DNA of 24,836 nucleotides from HGM12587 sp964580255 (GCA_964580255.1 CAZOJX010000012.1:1-24836); one strand, 5' to 3'. Counted from the first letter of the stretch, positions 13,027-20,864 are shown. Notes: generated from the letters alone by a model not told the origin. Numbers and translations: made by a program.

Positions 13027-14943
13027 ATGATACTGGCATGCCAGAATATTTGCAAAACATTCGGTTCCAGAGAATTAATCAAAAACGCTTCTTTTCATGT
13101 GGAGGATCGTGAAAAAGCTGCCATCGTGGGTATCAATGGCGTTGGAAAATCCACACTTTTAAAAATAATCATGAAAGAAATGGAGGCTGATTCCGGAGAA
13201 GTCATCGTAGCCAAAGGAAAAACCCTGGGTTATCTTGCACAGCACCAGGATCTGACCGGAGAAAATACAATTTTTGAAGAATTGTTTCAGGTTCGCCAGG
13301 AACTGCTTTCCATGGAACGGCGTATGCGTATTCTGGAGCAGGAAATGAAATTTGCTACCGGAGATGCATTGGAAGAAAAAATGAAATCCTATGCCAATCT
13401 CAGCCATGAATTTGAACTGCGTAATGGCTACGCCTATAAAAGCGAAGTAATCGGAGTCTTAAAAGGTCTCGGTTTTGAAGAATCAGAATTCGGCAAGTCC
13501 ATCACCGCACTTTCCGGTGGTCAAAAAACCCGCGTTTCCTTAGGAAAACTTCTTCTGACCAAGCCGGACATTATCCTTTTGGACGAACCGACTAACCATT
13601 TGGACTTAAATTCCATTACCTGGCTGGAAACTTATCTGATGAACTATTCCGGTGCAGTTATTATCGTCGCTCACGACCGTTACTTTTTAAACCGGGTCGT
13701 TACCAAGGTGATCGAGATCGATCAGGGCGAGGTACATACCTTCCTTGGAAACTATTCCGATTATTCCATGAAAAAAGCACAGCTGCGGGAAGTGCGCCTG
13801 CGAGAATATCTGAATCAGCAAAGAGAGATCAAGCATCAGGAAGAAGTCATTCAGAAATTGAAATCTTTCAACCGCGAAAAATCCATCAAACGTGCAGAAA
13901 GTCGTGAAAAGCTGCTCTCAAAGATCGATGTGATTGAAAAACCGACGGAAGCCAATGCAGAAATGCGTTTTTCCATCGAACCGAAAGTCCTGTCCGGAAA
14001 CGATGTTCTCACAGTAGAGGGACTTGCCAAATCCTTCGGCTCACTCCACCTTTTCTCTGATCTGAATTTTGAGATCAAGCGGGGCGAACGGGTTGCCATC
14101 ATCGGAAATAACGGAACCGGAAAAACAACGATCCTAAAAATCATCAATCAGGTGATTGATGCAGATGCCGGAAAACTGACCCTTGGAAGCAAGGTTTCCA
14201 TCGGTTACTATGATCAGGAACACCATGTTCTTCATATGGACAAAACGATTTTTGATGAAATTTCTGATGAATATCCGACACTTACCAATACAGAGATCCG
14301 AAACGTCCTTGCAGCCTTCCTTTTCACCAATGATGATGTTTTCAAACGCATCGGTGATCTAAGCGGCGGAGAACGGGGAAGGGTTTCTCTGGCCAAGCTG
14401 ATGCTCTCCAATGCAAACTTCCTGATCCTGGACGAACCGACCAACCATTTGGATATTCAGTCCAAGGAAATTTTAGAGCAGGCACTCAACAGTTATACCG
14501 GTACCGTCCTGTATGTCTCCCATGACCGATATTTCATCAACAGTACTGCTACCAGAATCCTCGATCTGACAGGCGAAACGCTGGTCAACTATATCGGAAA
14601 TTATGATTATTATCTGGAAAAGAAAGACGAACTGACCGCTATCTACGCACCGAAAGCCGGAGTCACTGCTGCGTCTTCCGTAAAAGCTGAAACAGAAACA
14701 AAATTAGACTGGAAGGCTCAAAAAGAAGCTCAGGCATTGGAACGGAAACGGCAAAATGATCTGAAAAAAGTTGAAAACCGAATTGCAGAACTGGAAGCAA
14801 GGGACAAAGAGATTGATCAGGACATGGAAAATCCTGAAATTTTCACCAGTGTATTCAAATGTCAGGAGCTTTCCAAGGAAAAAGATGCAATCCTGACCGA
14901 GCTTGAAGACTTATACGAACAATGGGAAATTTTGGCCGAATAG
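13027..14943 (+). CDS. ABC-F family ATPase (YdiF-like ribosome-associated factor)
   Basis: 638 aa with two nucleotide-binding domains and no membrane segment. Domain 1: Walker A GINGVGKS at 35-42, signature LSGGQ at 162-166, Walker B ILLDE ending at E187. Domain 2: Walker A GNNGTGKT at 360-367, signature LSGGE at 445-449, LILDE ending at E470. A charged linker (about 245-315) separates them, and the C-terminus (about 562-638) is a Lys/Glu-rich coiled coil. ABC-F proteins bind the ribosomal E site and modulate translation; some give ribosome-drug resistance. The position beside rex favours the housekeeping YdiF group over a resistance factor. A perfect AGGAGG (13014-13019) lies seven bases before the ATG. 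It ends at a strong bidirectional terminator. Confidence 0.93.
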   Translation: MILACQNICKTFGSRELIKNASFHVEDREKAAIVGINGVGKSTLLKIIMKEMEADSGEVIVAKGKTLGYLAQHQDLTGENTIFEELFQVRQELLSMERRMRILEQEMKFATGDALEEKMKSYANLSHEFELRNGYAYKSEVIGVLKGLGFEESEFGKSITALSGGQKTRVSLGKLLLTKPDIILLDEPTNHLDLNSITWLETYLMNYSGAVIIVAHDRYFLNRVVTKVIEIDQGEVHTFLGNYSDYSMKKAQLREVRLREYLNQQREIKHQEEVIQKLKSFNREKSIKRAESREKLLSKIDVIEKPTEANAEMRFSIEPKVLSGNDVLTVEGLAKSFGSLHLFSDLNFEIKRGERVAIIGNNGTGKTTILKIINQVIDADAGKLTLGSKVSIGYYDQEHHVLHMDKTIFDEISDEYPTLTNTEIRNVLAAFLFTNDDVFKRIGDLSGGERGRVSLAKLMLSNANFLILDEPTNHLDIQSKEILEQALNSYTGTVLYVSHDRYFINSTATRILDLTGETLVNYIGNYDYYLEKKDELTAIYAPKAGVTAASSVKAETETKLDWKAQKEAQALERKRQNDLKKVENRIAELEARDKEIDQDMENPEIFTSVFKCQELSKEKDAILTELEDLYEQWEILAE

Positions 14944-14961
14944 CTCTTTCGGCTGCCAACC

Positions 14962-15003
14962 AAAAAGACTTACCAGCCCCAAAACGGCGGTAAGTCTTTT
15001 TTT
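14962..15003. terminator. Bidirectional rho-independent terminator between the ABC-F gene and icd
   Basis: A 13-bp perfect stem (AAAAAGACTTACC 14962-14974 with 14989-15001) has a 14-base loop and T runs on both strands. It serves the plus-strand ABC-F gene and the minus-strand icd operon. Confidence 0.92.
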
Positions 15004-15005
15004 AT

Positions 15006-16214
15006 TTACTGCATTTTTTCCAATGTTTCTCTCACTGCTTTGATAAAATCAAGAGAGGACAGAACTTCTACATGTTCCAGAGAAGTGATCATTGCCAGAT
15101 CCTTAGTCATTTTTCCTTCTTCGATTGTCTGAATCGCAGCTTTTTCCAGACGGTCAGCAAATGCCTCCAGTTCCGGAAGCTGATCTAATTCTCCTCGTTT
15201 TCTCAGCGCACCGCTCCATGCAAAAATAGTTGCCATAGAGTTTGTGGAGGTTTCCTCTCCTTTCAGGTGTTTATAATAATGTCTCTGCACTGTTCCGTGT
15301 GCCGCTTCATATTCCCAGTATCCGTGTGGGGATACCAGAACAGACGTCATCATTGCCAAAGAGCCAAAAGCAGTCGCTACCAGATCGCTCATAACATCAC
15401 CATCGTAATTTTTACATGCCCAGATAAAGCCACCTTCAGATTTTACTACCCGTGCAACCGCATCGTCGATCAATGTATAAAAATAAGTAATTCCTGCTTC
15501 TTCAAATTTTGTACGGTATTCTTTCTCATAAAGGTCAGCAAACACGTCTTTGAAATGATGATCGTACTTTTTAGAAATGGTATCCTTTGTCGCAAACCAA
15601 AGATCCTGTTTCGTATCCAATGCATACTGGAAACAGCTCTTTGCAAAACTTTCGATAGAATCATCCAGATTATGCTGTCCCTGCACCACACCGGCTCCAT
15701 GGAATTCATGTACCAGCGCTCTTTCTTCTGTTCCGTCTTCTCCCGTATAGACCAGTTCCACTTTTCCGGCTCCCGGAATTCTCATTTCCGTTGCCTTATA
15801 AACATCACCGTAAGCATGTCTGGCCAATGTGATCGGCTTTTTCCAGGTTTTTACATACGGTTCAATTCCCTTCACAATGATTGGTGCACGAAAAACAGTA
15901 CCGTCTAAAATCGCACGGATCGTTCCATTCGGACTTTTCCACATTTCTTTCAGGTCATATTCTTTCACACGAGCCGCATTTGGTGTGATCGTCGCACATT
16001 TTACTGCTACACCATATTTTTTTGTTGCATTGGACGCATCTACTGTGATCTGATCGTTCGTTTCATTTCTTTTTTCCAGACCCAGATCATAATATTCTGT
16101 TTTCAGCTCTACAAATGGCTCCAAAAGTTCCTCTTTGATCATTTTCCAGAGGATCCTGGTCATTTCGTCTCCGTCCATTTCAACCAACGGTGTGCTCATT
16201 TTAATCTTTTCCAT
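15006..16214 (-). CDS. icd: NADP-dependent isocitrate dehydrogenase, eukaryote-like (type II) subfamily
   Basis: 402 aa. The sequence resembles eukaryotic cytosolic/mitochondrial NADP-IDH rather than the E. coli type. R100 (in KSPNGTIR), R109 and R132 (in LARHAYGD) fall at the same numbers as in human IDH1. The metal-binding CKNYDGDVMSD (267-277) and EAAHGTVQRHY (303-313) are intact, as is MTKDLA near the end. It oxidises isocitrate to 2-oxoglutarate and CO2 with NADP+ in the cytosol. The gene follows gntR by seven bases as the last member of the Re-citrate synthase operon. Only aconitase is missing locally from a citrate-to-2-oxoglutarate route. Confidence 0.95.
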   Translation of the reverse strand: MEKIKMSTPLVEMDGDEMTRILWKMIKEELLEPFVELKTEYYDLGLEKRNETNDQITVDASNATKKYGVAVKCATITPNAARVKEYDLKEMWKSPNGTIRAILDGTVFRAPIIVKGIEPYVKTWKKPITLARHAYGDVYKATEMRIPGAGKVELVYTGEDGTEERALVHEFHGAGVVQGQHNLDDSIESFAKSCFQYALDTKQDLWFATKDTISKKYDHHFKDVFADLYEKEYRTKFEEAGITYFYTLIDDAVARVVKSEGGFIWACKNYDGDVMSDLVATAFGSLAMMTSVLVSPHGYWEYEAAHGTVQRHYYKHLKGEETSTNSMATIFAWSGALRKRGELDQLPELEAFADRLEKAAIQTIEEGKMTKDLAMITSLEHVEVLSSLDFIKAVRETLEKMQ

Positions 16215-16221
16215 AAAATTT

Positions 16222-16890
16222 TCACTCCTCTAATGTGATTTCATGATTGCTTTTGATCGTACTCTTTACATGTACATGTGCACATTCTTCTGCCTTATCC
16301 GCATTTCTTTCCTTAATGGCATTTAAAATCGCCCGATGCTCCTCTGTCGAATTTTTTGACCGGTTGCCGGTTGCCAATGCTGTTTTTCGAATCCTCGTTA
16401 CATACATATGAAAATCAGACAAAATATTATTCAGAATCTTGCTTCCGCACGCTGCATACATCAGCTCATGGAACTGGCTGTCCAACTCATAAACCTGCGT
16501 ATAATTTCCCTTTTGTGCATGAAATTCTGTCAGATAAAGAGTTTCCTCCATCTTATCGATCTGTTCATCAGTCACATGCTCTGTTGCCCATCTGGCACTT
16601 AAGCCCTCCAGAAGATAGCGGATCTGATAAATATCCTCCACATCTTTCTGTGTAATTCCGGTCACTCGTGCGCCCTTATTTGGAATGATTTCCACCAATC
16701 CTTCCAGCTCCAGCTGCCGCAGGGCTTCTCTGACCGGTGTACGGGAAACACCCATTTTTTCTCCCAAAGTTGCTTCTTTTAATTCTTCATGTTCTTTATA
16801 AATCCCATTTAAAATATCCTCACGAATCCGATCGTAAACCTTTCCTCTTAATGAATATTTGTCTCCGGATTCTTTGATTTCTTTAGCCAT
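16222..16890 (-). CDS. GntR-family transcriptional regulator with FCD ligand domain
   Basis: 222 aa. An N-terminal winged helix (about 14-78) contains LGEKMGVSRTPVREALRQLE, the GntR signature, and the wing sequence NKGARV. An all-helical FCD domain follows (about 85-215), with candidate metal/ligand residues in YELDSQFHELMYAACGS and the C-terminal HVHVKST. FCD regulators usually sense small carboxylates, which fits its place between citrate synthase and isocitrate dehydrogenase. The start overlaps the citrate synthase stop by eight bases. It probably represses its own operon through the TTGTATAC sites upstream of the first gene; this is an inference from position and palindromy. Confidence 0.93.
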   Translation of the reverse strand: MAKEIKESGDKYSLRGKVYDRIREDILNGIYKEHEELKEATLGEKMGVSRTPVREALRQLELEGLVEIIPNKGARVTGITQKDVEDIYQIRYLLEGLSARWATEHVTDEQIDKMEETLYLTEFHAQKGNYTQVYELDSQFHELMYAACGSKILNNILSDFHMYVTRIRKTALATGNRSKNSTEEHRAILNAIKERNADKAEECAHVHVKSTIKSNHEITLEE

Positions 16891-18298
16891 TCTTCTTTAC
16901 TCCATATCCGTGAAATTCAATCCCCAAACGTTTACAAGCTACATCAATGGCATTTAAAATCTCTCCATCGGTTAAAACCGTAATACGTCCGTTTTCATAT
17001 TCTTTATCGACCCAACCTTTGATATCCGCTACCATCGGGTGCGTCTTTTCAATCTGTTCTTCTTCCTTGAGTTTAAAATAAGTATTGATCCAATGAGCAA
17101 TTCCTGCCAGTCCGGAGGTATTGGAAATTGCTACCAGCACTGGTCTGTTTAAGAATTTTTCTGTATCAAAGATATTATAAATCTCCTCATTTTTCAGAAG
17201 GCCGTCCGCATGGATTCCTGCTCTTGTCACATTAAAATTCTTGCCGACAAACGGTGTCCTTGGCGGAATCTCATAGCCAATCTCTTTCTCATAATACTCT
17301 GCAAGCTCAGTAATCACCGTCGTATCCATGCCGTCCAGCGTACCTCTTAGCTGTGCATACTCAAAAACCATCGCTTCCAGCGGGGTATTTCCTGTACGCT
17401 CTCCGATACCAAAGATAGAACAGTTTACACCACATGCACCGTAAAGCCATGCGGTTGTGGAATTGCTGACCGCTTTATAAAAGTCATTGTGTCCGTGCCA
17501 TTCAATCAATTCTGACGGGATTCCTGCATAAGTCATGATACCGTAAATGATTCCCTGTACGGAACGCGGGATCACCGCACCCGGAAAGCTGACACCATAA
17601 CCCATGGTATCGCACACACGCACTTTGATCGGAATCTGATATTCGTCCATCAGTTTTCGAAGTTCCACACAAAACGGAATGACATAGCCAAAAATATCCG
17701 CTCTTGTAATATCCTCTAAATGACATCTCGGACGAACACCAATATCCAGACAGTCACGAATGATGCTCAGATAGTGATCCATGACTTCCCGTCTCGTCAT
17801 TTTCATTTTGTAAAAAATATGATAATCCGAACAGCTTACCAAAATACCGGTTTCTTTCAGCCCAATGTCTTTTACCAGCTGGAAATCCTTTTTGCTCGCA
17901 CGGATCCAGGAAGTGATCTCTGGAAATTCGTAGCCTTTTTCCATACATTTATAAACAGCATCTCTGTCTTTTTTACTGTACAGGAAAAATTCACTCTGAC
18001 GGATCTTGCCCTTTGGACCTCCCAAACGATGGAGATAATCATAAATAGTTACGATCTGATCCGTAGAATATGGTGCCCTGGACTGCTGACCGTCACGAAA
18101 AGTTGTATCTGTGATCCAAATTTCCTCCGGCATGCAATGTGGTACAATTCGATCATTGAACGCAATCCTCGGAATTTCTGTATAAGGAAACAAATTCCGG
18201 TATACGTTGGCTGTGGGATTTTCTACCAAATGATAAAACGGTTCTTCCAACTGCAGAAGATTCGTCTTTTTATTAAACATCACTTTTCTGTTTTCCAT
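16883..18298 (-). CDS. Re-type citrate synthase (DRE-TIM metallolyase / homocitrate synthase-like)
   Basis: 471 aa. It is not related to Si-citrate synthase (GltA) but belongs to the isopropylmalate/homocitrate synthase superfamily. The DRE-TIM signature DTTFRDGQQ is at 64-72, the metal-binding HGHND at 268-272 and GIGERTGN at 297-304. The large N-terminal part (IAFNDRIVPHCMPEEIWITD) and the total length match Re-citrate synthases described from Clostridium kluyveri and relatives, recalled from memory. It condenses acetyl-CoA with oxaloacetate with Re stereochemistry in anaerobes. The ATG at 18298 has AGGAGG five bases upstream (18304-18309), better than a longer frame that would run through the promoter. 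Placement with gntR and icd supports citrate over isopropylmalate or homocitrate as product. Databases often give this family misleading names. Confidence 0.87.
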   Translation of the reverse strand: MENRKVMFNKKTNLLQLEEPFYHLVENPTANVYRNLFPYTEIPRIAFNDRIVPHCMPEEIWITDTTFRDGQQSRAPYSTDQIVTIYDYLHRLGGPKGKIRQSEFFLYSKKDRDAVYKCMEKGYEFPEITSWIRASKKDFQLVKDIGLKETGILVSCSDYHIFYKMKMTRREVMDHYLSIIRDCLDIGVRPRCHLEDITRADIFGYVIPFCVELRKLMDEYQIPIKVRVCDTMGYGVSFPGAVIPRSVQGIIYGIMTYAGIPSELIEWHGHNDFYKAVSNSTTAWLYGACGVNCSIFGIGERTGNTPLEAMVFEYAQLRGTLDGMDTTVITELAEYYEKEIGYEIPPRTPFVGKNFNVTRAGIHADGLLKNEEIYNIFDTEKFLNRPVLVAISNTSGLAGIAHWINTYFKLKEEEQIEKTHPMVADIKGWVDKEYENGRITVLTDGEILNAIDVACKRLGIEFHGYGVKKNG

Positions 18299-18323
18299 AA
18301 TATCCTCCTGCGACCTTCTCTGA

Positions 18324-18333
18324 TTGTATACGT
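18324..18333. promoter_or_regulatory. Candidate GntR operator O2 (TTGTATACGT)
   Basis: A near copy of O1 (eight of ten bases), with centres 25 bp apart, just downstream of the predicted transcription start. Two sites at this distance could bind two dimers cooperatively. Confidence 0.5.
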
Positions 18334-18347
18334 TCGCAATTTGTATT

Positions 18348-18376
18348 ATTGTATACAACCCGTTCTTTAATGTCAA
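18348..18376 (-). promoter_or_regulatory. Sigma-A promoter of the Re-citrate synthase operon
   Basis: Minus strand TTGACA (18376-18371), 17 bases, TACAAT (18353-18348). A-tracts upstream on this strand (about 18390-18418) could act as an UP element or intrinsic bend. Confidence 0.85.
18349..18358. promoter_or_regulatory. Candidate GntR operator O1 (TTGTATACAA)
   Basis: A perfect 10-base palindrome that overlaps five of the six -10 bases. The half site TTGT/ACAA fits the GT...AC pattern of GntR/FCD operators. A regulator bound here would exclude RNA polymerase. Confidence 0.65.
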
Positions 18377-18420
18377 GCACCCACATGATTCTTTCCTTTA
18401 TTTTTTTCTATTTTTTCGTA

Positions 18421-18447
18421 ACACATTTTCCGGATTCACATATGATA
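18421..18447 (+). promoter_or_regulatory. Candidate SigK-type sporulation promoter
   Basis: AC at 18421-18422, a 16-base spacer and CATATGATA at 18439-18447 match the mother-cell SigK pattern (AC-N16/17-CATANNNTA). No good sigma-A promoter was seen before this gene. SigE recognises a similar -10, so SigE is an alternative. The motif is short and could occur by chance. Confidence 0.45.
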
Positions 18448-18475
18448 TGGTGTAAAGAAAATTTGGAGGTATCCT

Positions 18476-18775
18476 ATGGGAAACTTATCTTCTGGCTGCG
18501 GATGCGGTAACGGACGTTCGTCCTGCGGCGGCGACTGCTGTTCTATCATTTGGATCATCTTACTGCTTAGTATCTTCTGCGGAAACGGCACCGGTCTTTT
18601 CGGCGGAAACGGCTGTGGCTGTAATGATGGCTGCGGTGACAACAGCTGTATCTGGATCATTCTGCTGCTACTTTTCTGCGGTAACGGATTCGGCCTTACC
18701 AATAACAACGGTTGTGGCTGCGGTTCATGGAACAACGGCTGCGGCAATGGCTGCGGAGATGGCTGTGGCTGCTAA
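18476..18775 (+). CDS. Glycine/cysteine-rich coat-like protein (chorion-like high-cysteine family)
   Basis: 99 aa, extremely low complexity, with 17 cysteines and abundant Gly/Asn. It contains an internal duplication: residues about 22-49 and 58-82 each read C-x-x-WIILLL, a short link, FCGNG, then a Gly/Asn stretch ending GCGC. The two WIILLL patches are short and hydrophobic, like membrane or aggregation segments. The tail is GCGNGCGDGCGC. Such proteins appear in Clostridia as high-cysteine chorion-like proteins of unknown role; disulfide cross-linking in a spore coat is a reasonable inference. GGAGG lies about seven bases before the ATG. The gene overlaps the next one by 11 bases and follows a SigK-like promoter. 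Confidence 0.82.
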   Translation: MGNLSSGCGCGNGRSSCGGDCCSIIWIILLLSIFCGNGTGLFGGNGCGCNDGCGDNSCIWIILLLLFCGNGFGLTNNNGCGCGSWNNGCGNGCGDGCGC

Positions 18776-19214
18776 TCTCTTTGGAAATGACAGCGGGGGC
18801 ATCTTCGGATGCCCTTCTTGTCATGAGAATAATCCGGCGCTGACAGAAGCTCTCAAACTGTTTCTTCCTTATTTTCCTTTACATATCCAACATTTGGTCA
18901 GCATGTACTTAAAATTTCTGGAATTTATGCATACTTTTGAACTGCTTCAGAATATGATGAAACACATGGAAGAATATCAGGCACTTTTTCAAATGTTTGA
19001 AGCCATGAATCAGGAAGGTGCTTCCCCTGCTGCTCCGGCCAGCGGATTAGGTTCTCTGTTCCCTGACAACGGCTTTTTGATGCCTGATCTGAATGCCATG
19101 CAAAAAATGATGGAAGGAAGCGATTTGATCGATGAGTTTACCTACGTGGAAGAACCACCCCGCACTGAATCATATGGATCCGAAAAAAATATTTCTGCTG
19201 ACAAAGATCTCTGA
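18765..19214 (+). CDS. Unrecognised 149-aa helical protein, coat-like cluster gene 2
   Basis: No family is recognised. The GTG at 18765 is chosen because GGAG (18755-18758) is six bases upstream; ATGs at 18747 and 18759 lack a usable site. The open frame extends back to 18615, but that part is Ala/Thr noise read out of frame through the Gly/Cys gene. Visible features are FGCPSCHENNP near the N-terminus (a possible metal or disulfide CPxC), then amphipathic helices very rich in Met, Phe and Leu (HLVSMYLKFLEFMHTFELLQ onwards), then an Ala/Pro linker and an acidic tail. It overlaps both neighbours, so the three are translated as a coupled set. Probably part of a spore-surface structure; inferred only from context. 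Confidence 0.65.
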   Translation: MAANLFGNDSGGIFGCPSCHENNPALTEALKLFLPYFPLHIQHLVSMYLKFLEFMHTFELLQNMMKHMEEYQALFQMFEAMNQEGASPAAPASGLGSLFPDNGFLMPDLNAMQKMMEGSDLIDEFTYVEEPPRTESYGSEKNISADKDL

Positions 19215-19419
19215 AAAAATAGAAGGTCGATCCCAGCAGGAAATCCTGCCGATCCTGATGGCTGCCATGACAAGTGCCCGAAAGCAGAACATTTCATTTA
19301 CCCCTTCGGAATTTGAACTGCTCTTTTCAATCCTAAAAGAAGGAAAATCCGAGCAGGAAATCCATAAGATTGATCAGACCATTGATTTTGCCAGAAATGT
19401 TCTGTCCAGAAACCAATAA
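19174..19419 (+). CDS. Small helical protein of unknown function, coat-like cluster gene 3
   Basis: 81 aa from the ATG at 19174 (MDPKKIFLLTKISEKIEG...). An in-frame ATG at 19132 would add 14 unlikely residues, but it has a GGAAGGAAG about 11 bases upstream, so the start is uncertain. The protein is all-helical by eye, with EILPILMAAMTSARKQNI and FTPSEFELLFSILKEGKS. Similar short proteins occur in clostridial genomes as hypotheticals. The start overlaps the previous frame by 41 bases, and the gene ends at a long perfect terminator that takes in its stop codon. No signal peptide or metal motif. Confidence 0.7.
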   Translation: MDPKKIFLLTKISEKIEGRSQQEILPILMAAMTSARKQNISFTPSEFELLFSILKEGKSEQEIHKIDQTIDFARNVLSRNQ

Positions 19420-19464
19420 AAAGAAGGATCATCGATGCTGTTAGTACCGATGATCCTTCTTTTT
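19418..19464. terminator. Bidirectional rho-independent terminator between the coat-like cluster and brnQ
   Basis: A 17-bp perfect stem (19418-19434 with 19448-19464) has a 13-base loop and T runs in both directions. It overlaps the stop codons of both converging genes. Confidence 0.95.
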
Positions 19465-20818
19465 ATTTATGTTTTTTCAATTTCAGAAAATGGATTCCCA
19501 TTCCAAAAAGGAAACCAAGCAGTGCCGGAAGAACCCAGCCAAGATTCAGCTGAAACCATGGAAGAATCTTCTCTGCTGCATTTACTGCCTGCTCCAGCCG
19601 AAGACCGCTTCTGATTCCCTCAGGCAATGTTTTCATAAGATCAAATATTGCTGCCGCTGCCGTAAAAACGGTTACAGATACATAAACAGCCCGGTCGTGA
19701 GAAAATACTTTTCCAATCAGTGCCAGCAGGATCAAAGTGATCGCCAGCGGATATAAAAACATCAGGACCGGAAGGGAATATTCTATGATTTTTGACAGCC
19801 CTATATTTGAAATCACGAAGGAAAACGCTGTAAAAATAATCGCCCAGGCTTTGTAAGGCAATGCTTTTGGAAACATTCTGACAAATGTATCGGAACAGCT
19901 GGTCACCAGACCAATGGAAGTTTTTAAACAGGCAAAGGTAATGGTCAGTGCCAGAATCACGCTTCCGGCTGCTCCAAGATAGTGTTTTGCAATCTGTGCC
20001 AGTGCTACACCGCCGTTTTCAGCTACCTCGAAAAGTCCTCGGGACTGTGCACCTATCACAATGGTTGCCACATAGATCACAGCCATCAAAAATCCTGTCA
20101 GCATTCCGGAGATCAGCACATCTTTGGCAATCGCTCCGTCTTCTTCGACACCCATGGAACGAATGATATCAATGACTACAATGCCAAACGCTAAGCCTGC
20201 GATTGCATCCATGGTTCCATAGCCCTCGATAAAACCTGAAAACAAAGCCCTGGTCTCATAAGCCTTTGTCGGTACCGCCGCTCCGATCGGAATACTCGGG
20301 TGAATCAGTGCTGCGATCACTAATACTGCCAAAAAAATCAAAAACAGTGGATTGATGATTTTTCCAATCCAAACCGTAATCTTTGCCGGCCGCAGCGAAA
20401 AAAACAAAACAAGCAAAAAAAAGATTAAAGAAAAGAAAAACAGACTCCAGGTTTCCGTAACCTTTCCTCCAAGCATCGGAAGGATTCCGGTCTCAAAAGA
20501 GGTCGTTGCACATCTTGGAATAGCAAAAAACGGTCCAATCGTTAAATACAGCATCACTGTAAAAACATATCCATAGCCCCTGCCCACCTTGCTCGCCAGT
20601 GACTGCAGCCCATCAGAATGAGTGTTTCCAATGGCAGCCACTCCCAGAATCGGGATTCCTACAGCTGTTAAGATAAATCCGATCATTGCCGGAACTGCAT
20701 TGGAACCGGCTAATTGTCCCAGATACACCGGAAAGATCAGGTTTCCTGCACCAAAAAACATCCCAAATAAAGTTCCTGCTACCAGCACTCTCTGTTTCAT
20801 GCTCAATTGCTTTTTCAT
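19463..20818 (-). CDS. brnQ: Branched-chain amino acid transport system II carrier protein
   Basis: 451 aa, the normal size for LIVCS-family carriers. About twelve hydrophobic segments are spread through the length. The N-terminus (GTLFGMFFGAGNLIFPVYLGQLAG) is the family signature with its unwound-helix GAGN. Other conserved pieces are FFAIPRCATTSFE (97-109), GYGTMDAIAGLAFG and CLKTSIGLVTSCSDTF. It imports Leu/Ile/Val by cation symport across the cell membrane. It is divergent from a LysR regulator that is the likely controller. A GAGGGG ribosome binding site precedes the ATG. It ends at the bidirectional terminator, which overlaps its last codons. Confidence 0.96.
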   Translation of the reverse strand: MKKQLSMKQRVLVAGTLFGMFFGAGNLIFPVYLGQLAGSNAVPAMIGFILTAVGIPILGVAAIGNTHSDGLQSLASKVGRGYGYVFTVMLYLTIGPFFAIPRCATTSFETGILPMLGGKVTETWSLFFFSLIFFLLVLFFSLRPAKITVWIGKIINPLFLIFLAVLVIAALIHPSIPIGAAVPTKAYETRALFSGFIEGYGTMDAIAGLAFGIVVIDIIRSMGVEEDGAIAKDVLISGMLTGFLMAVIYVATIVIGAQSRGLFEVAENGGVALAQIAKHYLGAAGSVILALTITFACLKTSIGLVTSCSDTFVRMFPKALPYKAWAIIFTAFSFVISNIGLSKIIEYSLPVLMFLYPLAITLILLALIGKVFSHDRAVYVSVTVFTAAAAIFDLMKTLPEGIRSGLRLEQAVNAAEKILPWFQLNLGWVLPALLGFLFGMGIHFLKLKKHK

Positions 20819-20864
20819 TATTTATCCCCTCATATCATAAATTAAATCCATTCTATCATTGGTC

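Noticed and set aside
17720..18370. 216-aa plus-strand frame opposite Re-citrate synthase
   Set aside because: Shadow of a well-supported gene, with no ribosome binding site and no family resemblance; it also crosses the promoter and operators.
18436..18747. Proline-rich 103-aa frame on the minus strand
   Set aside because: It is the antisense mirror of the Gly/Cys-rich gene; the PQPQ pattern follows from GGCTGCGG-type codons, and it has no ribosome binding site.
18615..18764. N-terminal extension of the second coat-like gene
   Set aside because: This part is Ala/Thr/Val-rich text from reading the Gly/Cys gene in another frame; the real protein character begins only after 18765.
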